Below the pieces are notes generated by a model, which ran no database searches, was not told the origin of the DNA, and saw only the letters and a list, made by a program, of their open reading frames with translations. Position numbers and translations under genes: made by a program. DNA of 64,000 bases, from positions 72,180,317-72,244,316 of the forward strand of contig BRKX01000001.1 of NCBI GenBank assembly GCA_026008535.1, given 5' to 3'. This document shows, piece after piece, positions 36,545 to 49,020 of this stretch (position 1 is its first letter; each line of letters starts with the position of its first letter). Origin of the DNA: Perilla frutescens. Taxonomy: Eukaryota > Streptophyta > Magnoliopsida > Lamiales > Lamiaceae.

Positions 36545-37255
36545 AGTGGGGCTTCTAAGCCGCAGCCGCCGGCGTCAGCGTCGGCCACCATGACTTGAAA
36601 CCTAAAACCTAAAATTCCAAAAGCCCGGAAACTCGGAACCCACCCATCCGAGTCAACTCAAGAGCACCGACCGAGTTCTACTGACTCAGTACGGCAATAC
36701 CCCCAGACTCGTCCGAGTCGCTGCGAGACTCGGCCGAAAGACGCTCCCCAGCCCTTTGGGCACATTAGAGTCGCACACATAACAGGGTGGAACTTACAGG
36801 AAACGGGACGATCAACGCCCCACGGCCAAAAGCCACTGCCGCCGCCGCCGACGACGACGACGACGACGTCGGGTTCGAGGAGGTAGAAGAAGCAGAGGAG
36901 CCTTTGAAAATGGTGACGTTATCCTCTCCTTCACCTTCACCTTCGAGATTGAAGTTCAGGAGGTCTTCGTCTACGGCGAAAAAGCAAGCTTCTAGCGCCG
37001 CTGCGACGCCCAGCGTCGGCCACCGCCACCTAAGCACCGAGATTAATTGCCAAACACATAAAATTCAACCCCACCTTCTAGCGCCGCAGCAAACAGCAAT
37101 CTTCTAGCGCCGCCGCAGCCTGATCCGCCGCCTCCGGCATCGGCCACCACCACCTGACCACCGTGATTAATGACCTAAAACGTAAAAAACCACTCGCCCG
37201 GCTCCGCGCCAAAGGCAAGCTTCTAGCGCCGCCCGCCGCCGCCGAGCACATTATC
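36545..37255 (+). repeat. GC-rich minisatellite downstream of B1', with an insertion
   Basis: The units at 36545-36625 and 36985-37255 are the same family as 24340-24700. Between them, 36630-36985 is unrelated GC-rich sequence absent from copy I (see the separate entry). Confidence 0.75.
36787..36985 (+). pseudogene. Possible captured exon inside the minisatellite
   Basis: An open frame that does not look like repeat translation: it reads GNGTINAPRPK, a six-aspartate run, VGFEEVEEAEEPLKMVTLSS, then SPSPSRLKFRRSSS. Just before it, CTTACAG (about 36793-36799) resembles a 3' splice site. Codon choice is GC-rich and the flanks are minisatellite. This fits a gene fragment inserted into the array of copy II only. 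The source gene is not recognised. Confidence 0.4.
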
Positions 37256-37259
37256 TCCG

Positions 37260-37612
37260 ATTTTGAAGAAACTGATTGTTAGGTTGTTTACAGTTTGTTA
37301 GAGGAAGTTTAGTAGGTGAGAATTTACCGCTAAGCTGTATTAGTAAGGCATGAGCTAATTCCATGTAATTCATTCTTCAATTAATGACAAAATATCTTTT
37401 TAGTTTTCTTCTCCAGAATCTTCTTTAGCTTAATTCAAGTATTCAACAGTCAAACTATAAAATTATGTTTACATATATGTTAATTAAGTGTTTGAAGAAT
37501 TCAACACATGCAGTAGCAATTAATTATTTTAAAACAATGGAAATGTTACATTAATTAATTAATCTGTTTATAAAAGAAATTAAATCTACGTATAAACATT
37601 CCATGAAGTATG

Positions 37613-37656
<44 letters not shown>

Positions 37657-38600
37657 ATCCGTTTGTGTCAAAATCACAATCGAAATGATCTATGGGGAAT
37701 AATTTTCCAAACGTTGTTGATTAAGTTTTAATTAATATGTAACTTTATATATGCTATTGATTAAATATGACATGTGACCAAGTCATAATGAGTTCTCCAG
37801 TTAAATGAAAAAGTAATAAAGTCGAACTACAGACCACTAATGTAAATAAATGAAATTGAATTTAGAATATCGGTTTAATCAAAGCCTTAATAAGCCTTAA
37901 TCAAGGGTATATATAAATTATTAAATTTAGAAAGATGCTTTGAAAAAAATCATCACTGGGAAAAGGAAGTCGGTTTGATGAAATCAAATCAAAAGCTATA
38001 TCAGTCACACGTGTGGTGGGATTTGTAGTTTTCAAGAAAGCGACAGTCAATTAGTTTAAACAAAAAATTGTTTATTGGTCATATATAGAACAAATTAATT
38101 AAATTGACTGGTGATGAATATATGACTATATGAGTACACTATAAAAAAAATTACATTATTTGAAGGAAGTTATCATGAATGTAAGCAAATATGAAAATTG
38201 GAGAACCTATTATAAAAAAAATTAAAAAAATTGTACCTGATTTATCAAACGAAATATAAAAATATAAAAATCTAAAAACTTGTATAAAAGAAAATTGATG
38301 TTTTTTTTTTTTGAGGAAAAAACCAGCTACTAAAATTAATGAAGGTCAATGTGTTAAGACATCAAAATGCCTAACAAATAACACTCGGGAATATCTCCAG
38401 AGTAAAAAAAAAAAAAAAAACTGAATTACTAATAGCTAATTGTGCCAAAATGTGCGCCAATTTATTAGTAGTAGAACGAGTTCAATTGTAGATCATAGTA
38501 TCAAGCACAAAAACTTCACACCAATTCGACTGGTACACACTTTACCATATATGAGACGTCTTCTCTATCAGCACAAATGTTTCATTGAATCCATTGACAA
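37260..38600. other. Right end of copy II, no gene
   Basis: From 37445 to about 38465 it matches 24720-25735. A (GT)n tract lies at 37622-37652. Downstream are a poly-A stretch (38404-38420) and a (GA)n tract (38608-38646). Confidence 0.6.
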
Positions 38601-38603
38601 TCA

Positions 38604-38607
<4 letters not shown>

Positions 38608-38646
<39 letters not shown>
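38608..38646 (+). repeat. (GA)n microsatellite
   Basis: A GA tract of about 19 units, just beyond the right end of copy II. Confidence 0.95.
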
Positions 38647-38649
<3 letters not shown>

Positions 38650-39167
38650 TTAATTTAGTCAAAATTTGAATCTTATATGGAAATGCAATAAAATAAAGTT
38701 CGATCCGTTACAAATATTTCTATAATTTAAAAAATATGAATAAATTGTAAAAATAAATAGATATCGTGTTTTTCAATTGAACCTAATTAAATTATCTGTA
38801 AAACTCGTGGGTGATGATCTGAAACTATCAAGAAACAATTAAAGCAAAATTTAAGAATCTGTAGAATAAGTGCATGAAAGTCCTCCCATTCTAATTTCAA
38901 GCAATAAAAATAATAACTAATTTTTAGATAATTATATTAAAAAATACAGTAAGCCGCCGATAAAGACATATTCAGACAAAAATTACAAGATCTCACCAAA
39001 GCTTAAACCAGCCTAAGTTCAAGCAGCAAATGAGACTTCCAAATTTGGGCAAAACATTCGAAATTCATGTCAAAACCGTCATATAGAGAAGAGAGCAACA
39101 AAGATATATGTGAAAACATAAGACAGCGGTAGCTAAACTACTTCAACCATCTGGAGGGTAGGTATCT
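38650..39167. other. Spacer and 3' UTR region of RPS4
   Basis: The RPS4 3' UTR on the minus strand should occupy part of 38890-39167. The rest is AT-rich and partly resembles 21190-21340. No other gene is seen. Confidence 0.5.
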
Positions 39168-41368
<2,201 letters not shown>

Positions 41369-41470
41369 TTTGTTGGTGACGGTTTATGCAGAACACGGCG
41401 GCGCAAAACACGGCGGCAGAACACGGCGGCGCAGAACACGGCCTCTCTCGCTCTCCTACAGAAGTGAAGG
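41369..41470 (-). promoter_or_regulatory. RPS4 5' leader with a short GC-rich tandem repeat
   Basis: The leader contains about four copies of a GTTCTGCGCCGCC-like unit (genomic 41389-41442). Upstream of these are pyrimidine-rich segments such as CTTTTCCTTCACTTCTG, typical of translational-control leaders of ribosomal protein mRNAs. The transcription start is not known. Confidence 0.6.
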
Positions 41471-41479
41471 AAAAGCTTA

Positions 41480-41564
41480 AAACCCTAGTAGCCCAATTAT
41501 TTAGTAACAAGGATAGTTTCTGGATTTTGATTAATTAATTGGGCTTTAATAATGATCTGGCCCA
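41480..41564 (-). promoter_or_regulatory. Telo-box and site II promoter elements of RPS4
   Basis: AAACCCTA (telo-box) lies at 41480-41487. TGGGCY site II motifs lie at 41490-41495 (minus), 41540-41545 (plus) and 41559-41564 (minus). The pairing of telo-boxes with site II elements is a known mark of plant ribosomal protein and growth-linked promoters, bound by TCP-type factors. The position upstream of the RPS4 leader supports this role. Confidence 0.75.
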
Positions 41565-41649
41565 ATTTGTAAAAATACGAATACACATATATACAATTCA
41601 TAAAAATAGATAAATCAAGTTATAAAAAAATACTACGCGTCAAAGTTGT

Positions 41650-42350
41650 CAATGCTCTCAGATAAGTTACATAGTCCTCATTTCTATTTTAAAGTATCCC
41701 GATTATATAATCTCATTACTATAAATAGTACTGTTTTTAATAGAAATGTATAAGTATATCTTTGTTAAGTTTTGGAAATTTAAAAAATTAAATATTTAAG
41801 TTTTTAAAAGTTATAAATATTAAATATTATTTTTTCAAAAAAAAAAAAGAGAAATATTAATTAAAATTGACTAACTTAATTTGCATGTAAATTGAATTTG
41901 ATCGGTTCTGTTGAAATTCATTGTATTTGCACTTCATGGAAATAAAAATAAAAATAAAAATAAAAACATTTTTTTGTCTTCCATGCATGTATGGTTTTTG
42001 ACACATAGTTTTTCTTTTAAAGAAAAAGAATGAAATTTCGGCACAAAGTTTATAAAAATTTAAAATTGAATTTCATAAAAATTTTGTAGGATATGAGTGA
42101 CCGTGTGATTTTTTGAGTTTTTTTTTTTTTGAGTTTCAATAGTATAAAATATTTTAGACTTTTAGATATTGTTAGTTTTGATTTATATCATTAATTGTGT
42201 ATTTTGTTTGTTTCAAAAAAAATACATTAAAGTTGAGTTAAAATGTAATTTTTATTAATTTTCATTAAATAAGGGTAAAATTGGAAGTTTAGCTTTTCTT
42301 TCTTGTTTTCATAAATATTTTTAATCTATGTGCAAGTAGAAAATGTATAT
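41650..42350. mobile_element. Decayed mariner-type MITE
   Basis: 41650-41940 and 42190-42350 are the reverse-oriented, degraded counterpart of the MITE at 59818-60284; shared words include CCCGATTATATAATCTCATTACTATA and TTCATAAATATTTTTAATCTA in pieces. The middle part (about 41940-42190) is extra. The terminal CTCCCTCC repeats are no longer recognisable. Confidence 0.6.
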
Positions 42351-42440
42351 TGTTTCTTTTAATTAAAATTTTATGAAATCTTATTTTTGATCCGTATCAA
42401 TTTGAGCTATTTATAAGCATCACTTAGGTGATTGGTATGA

Positions 42441-43590
42441 TATAAATTCTAAACATAGCCCCCGTTTTACTCTTCACAGCCCCCACTATTTTAAAAATTA
42501 TAAAATAAATACGATAAGTCTTTTTTACCCCTTAGCCCCCAAAACCTCAAACTCTATCATAGCCTCTACACTATAGCTCCATCATTTTACAATGTTAAAT
42601 GTTGCTTATCGACATCATCTAAAAGTTAGCTTATGGAATTTGAATTACTAAATTAAATAAAACTCAACTTTGGACAGGAGCAAGGAAATATAAAATGAAT
42701 ATGAGCAGGGAAAAACTAGAGTTCTGTGAAAGTAGTGCTCTTCTTGAAGGAATTGCTCTTAAATTTGCACTACATAATCTTCAGTAGAATTCTTGGCCTC
42801 CAATCTTTGTTGGATGCGATAGCAAGGGATTAATTGATGGCATTAACAGCAAGGCCGATGTTGTACTTTATGGCGAAATAGTCATTAGTGACATAAAAAA
42901 TATGGCTTGTTTGATGGAGGTGGTGGATTTCAAACATATCTCAAGATCATGCAATACAGCCGCGCATAATATTGCTGACGGACCAGATAATCAATCTTTT
43001 AGTTTACTTCCAGATCGTGCTTTGAAGGCAATTAGCTTTGATGTAATTGACTAATTTTCAGTTGATTTATATATTCGATTCTTGGGCTCAAAAATAAAGA
43101 TGGATATATTATTGAATTAACTTTGTCGCTGAGTTCATCAATGGAATCAACTAATCTCCTAAAAATTTATTGAAAATCTGACGAATTCACATTAGTAGGT
43201 TCGAGGTTTTCCCACTGCCGACGAGATAACAATCACAATTGCAATGAGATTTGGGATCTTCGATTGTGGGGATAAAGAATTTTCAATTTCAATGAGATGT
43301 GGATCTGGATCATTTATTCATCTTGGGTAAACACATCAATACCGGGAGCCACTTTCAATTTAAAAAAAAATACAAATCAAATAGGATATGATTTTATGAT
43401 TTTTCGTATGTTCCTTTTTCTTTTTAGTTATATAAAAATGAATGGAGGCTATATTATAGGAGGCTTTAATATAGTTTTAGGTTTTGGGGCTAAGGGGTAA
43501 AAATGACTTATCATATTTATTTTTATATTTTTTAAAATAGTGGGGGCCTATAAAGAGTAAAACGGGAGTTGTATTTAGAATTCCCCTATA
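42441..43590. mobile_element. Pack-type TIR element carrying an RNase H fragment
   Basis: Both ends share about 130 bp of inverted repeat: AATTCTAAA, CCCGTTTTACTCTT, GCCCCCACTATTTTAAAAA and TTTTTACCCCTTAGCCCC read inward from both sides. Terminal repeats of this length with internal host or retroelement coding sequence fit a Mutator-like Pack element. Related termini occur at 45962-46828. No transposase is seen. Confidence 0.75.
42719..43054 (+). pseudogene. RNase H-like domain fragment of a non-LTR retrotransposon
   Basis: Translation gives ESSALLEGIALKFAL, an in-frame TAG, then VGCDSKGLIDGI, and later HISRSCNTAAHNIAD. These are the Glu, Asp and His/Asp-bearing blocks of the plant RNase H-like (RVT_3) domain found at the C-terminus of LINE polyproteins and in related host-encoded proteins. 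The first catalytic block is missing and there is an internal stop, so the fragment is not functional. Confidence 0.8.
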
Positions 43591-44129
43591 ATTAGTTAAG
43601 AATGAAATTAACTTAGGAATGGAATGAGGGTCTGCATGGAATGACAATTTTTATGATTAATATGTGTACGGAATGAAGAACGGAATGAAATATCAGTTTT
43701 TTTATTTTATATAATGAATATTTTATGTAATTTTAAATTTTCTATAATTGAATAAAGTGTACGTAGTAGCTAATAAATACCAACACATCCCTTAATTTAT
43801 TTATTTGTACTTTTAGCAAATTATAATTTATTTATTTTTATTCTAAAATATTTAATTAATCAATATATAATAATTTGTATAGGTTAATAAAAATAGTTTT
43901 ACTTCATAGAAAAATACTTTAACATTTCAATTTTTAATTTGAATGTATTGAATTATATCAAATACATAAATATTTTATATTGTATTATAACATATTTTTA
44001 TGTTATATTTATTTCGGCATCACTTTCATTTTTCTTTAACAGAATTATAAAAGCTATCAAAACTTGATTTTAACACGTATTTTTAATTTATATTTCGAAA
44101 ATAAATAAATAATATAAAAATAATTAAGA

Positions 44130-44160
<31 letters not shown>

Positions 44161-44363
44161 TATTTAATTTGATTTTTTATTTATTTTTCTAAATATGATA
44201 AAACAATATTATAAGACATGATTATGTATAAATATATCATATATTAATTTTTCGATCATTAGGAATAGTTAAACCCATAGGGTGGGTGGAATGACTATTC
44301 CCCTTCATCTGGGAATAGGATTCCATTGGGAATGGTAATTCTCAATTTTGAACCATACCAATC

Positions 44364-45337
44364 GCCAGAATGTGAATGGACCTAAGAATGATCATTCTAT
44401 TCCATTCCATTCCATTGCACCGTATCAATAACGACATTATGTTTTATATAAATAATGAATTTCTCGTAATCGTCACTTGCTTGCTGAGGAACTTTATAAA
44501 TTTTTTAGCGTTTTCCCTGAAATTTGTGTTTGAATTACTTATTGATGATCAGACTATAAAATTTCAATAAAGCTTAATTAATTAGTAGATATGTATAATG
44601 TTTAAATCGGATTATTCACATATTGTTTCACTAGCAAATATTTGCAAATGTAAAACACTACGTACAGCAAGGTTAATTATGTGAGTCCCAAATTAATTTT
44701 CAAATTCATACGGTTATGCTCGATTTTTTTTTAACATGGTTACACATTGGATGCGTGTAAATTTTGTAGTACACATTGAACATAATCAGTCGATAAAAAT
44801 TTGTCCATATTATAATTACAAAAATCGTTAAAAATTGTGATTTGCGACATTAATTAAAAAATATGTTAAAATTGTAAAATGAAAAATGATTCAAAAATGG
44901 TGATTTTTAATACGGATAACCCTATTTATGTCTTCATCATTTTGTATGCTAAAAAAAATTGATAAAAAATTTCATCGGTCAAATATATATGGACATGAGT
45001 CATCGACCAATACGACATTCTCCATTTCAAAACAATTTTCTATCTAATATTTTAATCGTTTACTTTTACTGTACGTGCGTGCATGTATTATAAAAATTTA
45101 TACAAATTTTAATAATTTTTGCAATTATAATAAGACTTTTTTATATATTTTTTTTTGGCAATTAAATACTCAAATTCAAATTTATATTTGGTATGTAGTA
45201 TGTTTATATACATATATATTTATATTGTTGCATACATGGAGTGTACACGTGTAAATTTTGTTAGACATATTGGACTAAATGGCTCGGAAAAAAACTGAGT
45301 CTGTTATAATTACAAAAATAACTAATTAAAGGTGGTG
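44364..45337. other. AT-rich DNA, no gene seen
   Basis: A short (TTCCA)n-like patch lies at 44398-44418. The rest is AT-rich without supportable coding sequence or clear repeats. Confidence 0.45.
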
Positions 45338-45342
45338 TTTTA

Positions 45343-47127
45343 TGTCACGCCCTAATTTTCATAAAATAAAATAATAACAATAATAAAAAAGTGATGTCAC
45401 TTTTTATTAAAATATAAAATATTTGACATTAGCAAAGCGGAAGCTAGATAATAAAAGTTTTTTAATGACCATCATCATAAGTCACCACACACATTGCCCG
45501 AGTAAATCATCAACATAAAAAAAATGTAATAGTTTCGGGGCAAGTGCTATTAACTCGGTGGGATCCTCGCATATATCCAAATTATAAGAAATAAACATTT
45601 AACACAAGTCATAATATCGTTTAACGTAACACCAAATATGTAGGTAAGGATCATTCCATAGCATCCAACCCGTGGGTAATAATCATTCCATAATACTAAA
45701 CCCGTAGGTTAAGATCATTTAGCCTGTAAACTCGCTTGCATAATGAATATAACATGTAATAAGGATAAATAAAATTTTAATAAATTAAATATATAAACAT
45801 TAACATAAAAAGTAATAAAATAAATAAACAAATAATTAAATAAATATGCATGAGTGTGGCCCAAAACCCCACCAACTCTTGGCCCGTTTAACTACTATAG
45901 CTCAATTTTAACTAAAATCCTAACTTGGCCCATTAACTAAATAAACAATTAGAAACAAATATATTCTAGAGTAATTTTAAATACAGCCCCAAATTACTCT
46001 TTATAACCCCATATTTATTTATAATTTAAAAAATTAATGAAATCTCCAATTTGACCCTAATATAATATCCATAACTTCCTTTGCTTTTCTTCATTGCTTT
46101 GGCAGCCTTTCCAAATTCCAATCCTCTGATAGTAACATGAATAAAAAATGTAATTTATTTTCCTTCTGGATTATGGAGAGGGCTGCAACGAAGGGAGAGA
46201 GACGTTGGGATAGAGGAGAGTTGTGATATATTTTGATTTGTGGGAAAGACTCTATGGCTTCGTGAATATAGAGATTGCATTAATTCTTAATTGTTAGGAT
46301 TAAGGATTTCAATTACTTAAAAAGAAGAGGATTAAGAATTTCAGAAGTTTTTTTTCTGTGTTTTATAAACAAAAATATTGGATTCAATCAAGAATTTTTA
46401 TATGGTTCATGAAGTTAGATATTTTTGAACCCTCTATGAGAATATGTTTCCATTCTTTCTGTGGGTAGATGATTTGAGGGTATGAATCAAGTGTTAGAAC
46501 ATCAAATGTTGGATGTGAAATTCGGATAAAGAAATATGTTTTTAAGTTTATGTATATAAAAGGCGTTGATCGAGTAAATTGAGTTCAAGATAAATTATAA
46601 CAGAATTCTAATGAGCAGATATCTTTTCTTTTGAAGTTTGTTTGCTTTTCTTCAATAAAAAAAATGTAAGATGGTTAGGGCTACAAATAAGGGATCTTAT
46701 TAGGATTTTTATATATAGTAGGAACTATAAGGACAAAAAAGTCTCATAAATAATATTTATATTTTAATTATGTTTAGAGGCTACGAAAGAGAAAATTAGG
46801 GGTTGTATATAGAATTGCCCTATATTCTATTACCCCAATATACAAACAAAAGAAAACCAACTCTCCCAAATCTCTCTCTCTCTCTCTCTGCCAACTCACC
46901 CTCAAAGAAATGAAATGAACAAGAATACTCTCTTTCTCTCTCTAACCAACATTCAACGACAGCAGAAATTGGAAATTCCTCTCTATCCCTACTTCCATTC
47001 CTCTCCATCTCCCTCTCTCACTCTTGCACTATCGCCGACACCACCAAAAACAACACCCGCCGCGGCTGTCAGTTGTATCACCTCCTGCACCGTCTCAACC
47101 CTCTCAATTAAATACAAATGTAAGAAC

Positions 47128-47168
<41 letters not shown>

Positions 47169-47466
47169 AGAAGGAAAACTCTATTTCTATTGAAAACGAG
47201 TTGCTTTTAGAATAGATAATATATTACTTGGCTAAATGTTTTTTTAGACTACGAAAAAACGTTATAAAAATAAATAATGTGACTTAACTCTAACAAATTT
47301 AAATTTTGATAAACCACTAATAATAATAATAATCAAATCATATAATAAAATCAATAATGATTATAACAATAATAACATATAGGAACGTAACCAAAAATAA
47401 TATAACATGTATTATAAAAATCATTTTGGAAAATAAAATATAGTAAATGTTATATGGGTCGCTACA
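45343..47466. mobile_element. Solo LTR (2.1 kb) with perfect TTTTA target duplication
   Basis: Begins TGTCACGCCCTAATTTTC and ends ATGGGTCGCTACA, with TTTTA immediately before (45338-45342) and after (47467-47471). TG...CA ends and a 5-bp duplication define an LTR retrotransposon insertion; no internal gag-pol is present, so the LTRs have recombined. The start sequence resembles Ty3-type LTRs of eudicots as I recall them. A TIR element is nested inside at 45962-46828, so the LTR proper is about 1.26 kb. Confidence 0.85.
45962..46828. mobile_element. TIR element nested in the solo LTR
   Basis: The left end contains GTAATTTTAAATACAGCCCC and AATTACTCTTTATAACCCC. The right end on the minus strand contains CAATTCTATATACAACCCC and TAATTTTCTCTTTCGTAGCC. 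It is the same terminal family as the Pack element at 42441-43590. The 867-bp interior has no coding sequence. Confidence 0.7.
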
Positions 47467-47469
47467 TTT

Positions 47470-48190
47470 TATTTGCAATAATTATAAAGTCATGTCATGA
47501 TTATAAAATGACCTAAGAAAAAGGAAACTATCACCTCCTATTTCTTGGAGAAGTGGAGATTTATTATATAATAGCAATATTATTCATAGCTAGTGTTGAA
47601 ATTATAAACGAGGCCACAGTTGTTTTAATTTCCTCGATAACTCTTGAAGCATGCATATTGTCAAATAATTAAAACATGAACTAGAATTAATGTTCCATTT
47701 TTAATATCTCTAACTATTTTATATTTCGTTCGTCAATACCGGTTCCATACATTTACTATCTTTTTTCATTATATTTTTAAATTATTTTCCATGTTACTTC
47801 CTTAGGGTTTACAGTTGTTTAACCTTGTAATTGTGTGACGTGTCACTTTGAATGCCCTTAGATTGAATTATAATTTTATTTGCCATTGAAATTCATCGTT
47901 GGTTTGGTAATCGCATGTGATCTTCTGATAATATTCACTTTTACTTATAATTAGAGAATATTCTTTTCAAATTTAATTAGATATTTTGGTTGTCTATAAA
48001 AAATCAAGATTGCAGAACTTGTTAGTCATTAGTCAGGCGACCAGAGACATCTAGACCGAGGTCATTTTTATTTTTATATAATATATTATTAAATTGGTGG
48101 CTAAGTTAAAATTGGTGTATTGGCTAAGTTACTCCAAACGCATGGAGGTTATTGAATCAATTTTTGGGATTTCACAAATACCTTTATTTA
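47470..48190. other. Old copy of the B upstream region
   Basis: 47600-47940 resembles 21330-21590 (TAAACGAGGCCA, TTGTCAAATAATTA, CACTTTGAATGCCCTTAGATT). It is a third, more diverged copy of the duplicated module. No gene is seen. Confidence 0.5.
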
Positions 48191-48195
48191 TTTAT

Positions 48196-48708
48196 TGTTG
48201 GAATGTTAGGTCCATTTGTGGGTTTTATTAATTTGTCCAGCAAAGGCCCAAGCTACCTGACCCATCTCTGAAGGCCCACCTGCCTAGTCCTATCCACCGA
48301 CTTTTAAATATCTAAGTTGCGGTTCCTATACACACATTACTCATTATACTGTGTGTGCGGCTAGGGTTTGTGAGAGAGAAAAGAGCAGTTATTGATCTCG
48401 ATCTTCTTCTTCCTTCTCCCTCTTCTTCCTTCTGTGTGAGATAGAGCATCTTGCTCTTGGTGAGTGACTGCGGGCGTGGTGGTGCAACTGAGGTTGTGCT
48501 GTCGGCGGCGAGGCTTTATCTACCGGATCACTAAGTGTTGATTCACAGCGTTCTGAGGGTTTAAGCTTGTAGATGGTTCCTGAGCCGTCAGTCCAATCGG
48601 TTTCTTGATTAGGAGATCTTTTGTATTATTTCCTTTACTTGTAAAAAATCTAGTGTAGATAGATCTCACCATGTAATCTCCGATTGTTGGTTGTATCTAA
48701 CCCTAACA
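48196..48708. mobile_element. Solo LTR (513 bp) with perfect TTTAT target duplication
   Basis: Begins TGTTGGAATGTTAGG and ends TTGTATCTAACCCTAACA, flanked by TTTAT on both sides (48191-48195 and 48709-48713). Size, TGTTGGAA start and the CT-rich leader-like middle fit a Ty1/copia-type LTR. No internal region remains. Confidence 0.88.
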
Positions 48709-48713
48709 TTTAT

Positions 48714-48941
48714 TTATTTTAAAATCCAATTAGGTAGGGTGTTTTCGGCTCGGCCATGGACCGCCTAGCGCCTAGGCGGCCGAGTTCTGCAACATAGATA
48801 TTTATTAAAATAGAACAATCAAAATCTTGTTATCATTCTTTTTTTTTATTTAGTTCCACAATAATTTCATTACTACATGCATTTACGTTCTCTTGCTAGG
48901 CTTATTGTTCAAAAGGTTTGGATGACAATTCTCCGCCAATC

Positions 48942-49020
<79 letters not shown>

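Larger units (their letters stand above)
25803..38465 (+). repeat. Segmental duplication, copy II (A1'-A2'-psiB-B1')
   Basis: Direct duplicate of 10014-25735. Copy II contains an extra internal duplication of the B upstream region (33360-33790 against 34920-35560), giving two B positions, one of which is gutted. Confidence 0.85.
42427..44363. mobile_element. MITE of the 8191-8917 type, split by a nested element
   Basis: The left end reads GTGATTGGTATGAT (about 42427). The right end on the minus strand reads GCGATTGGTATGGTTC (about 44363). GGAATGGAATG-type words lie inside both ends. Removing the nested element (42441-43590) leaves about 790 bp, close to the 727 bp of the first copy. Confidence 0.55.
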
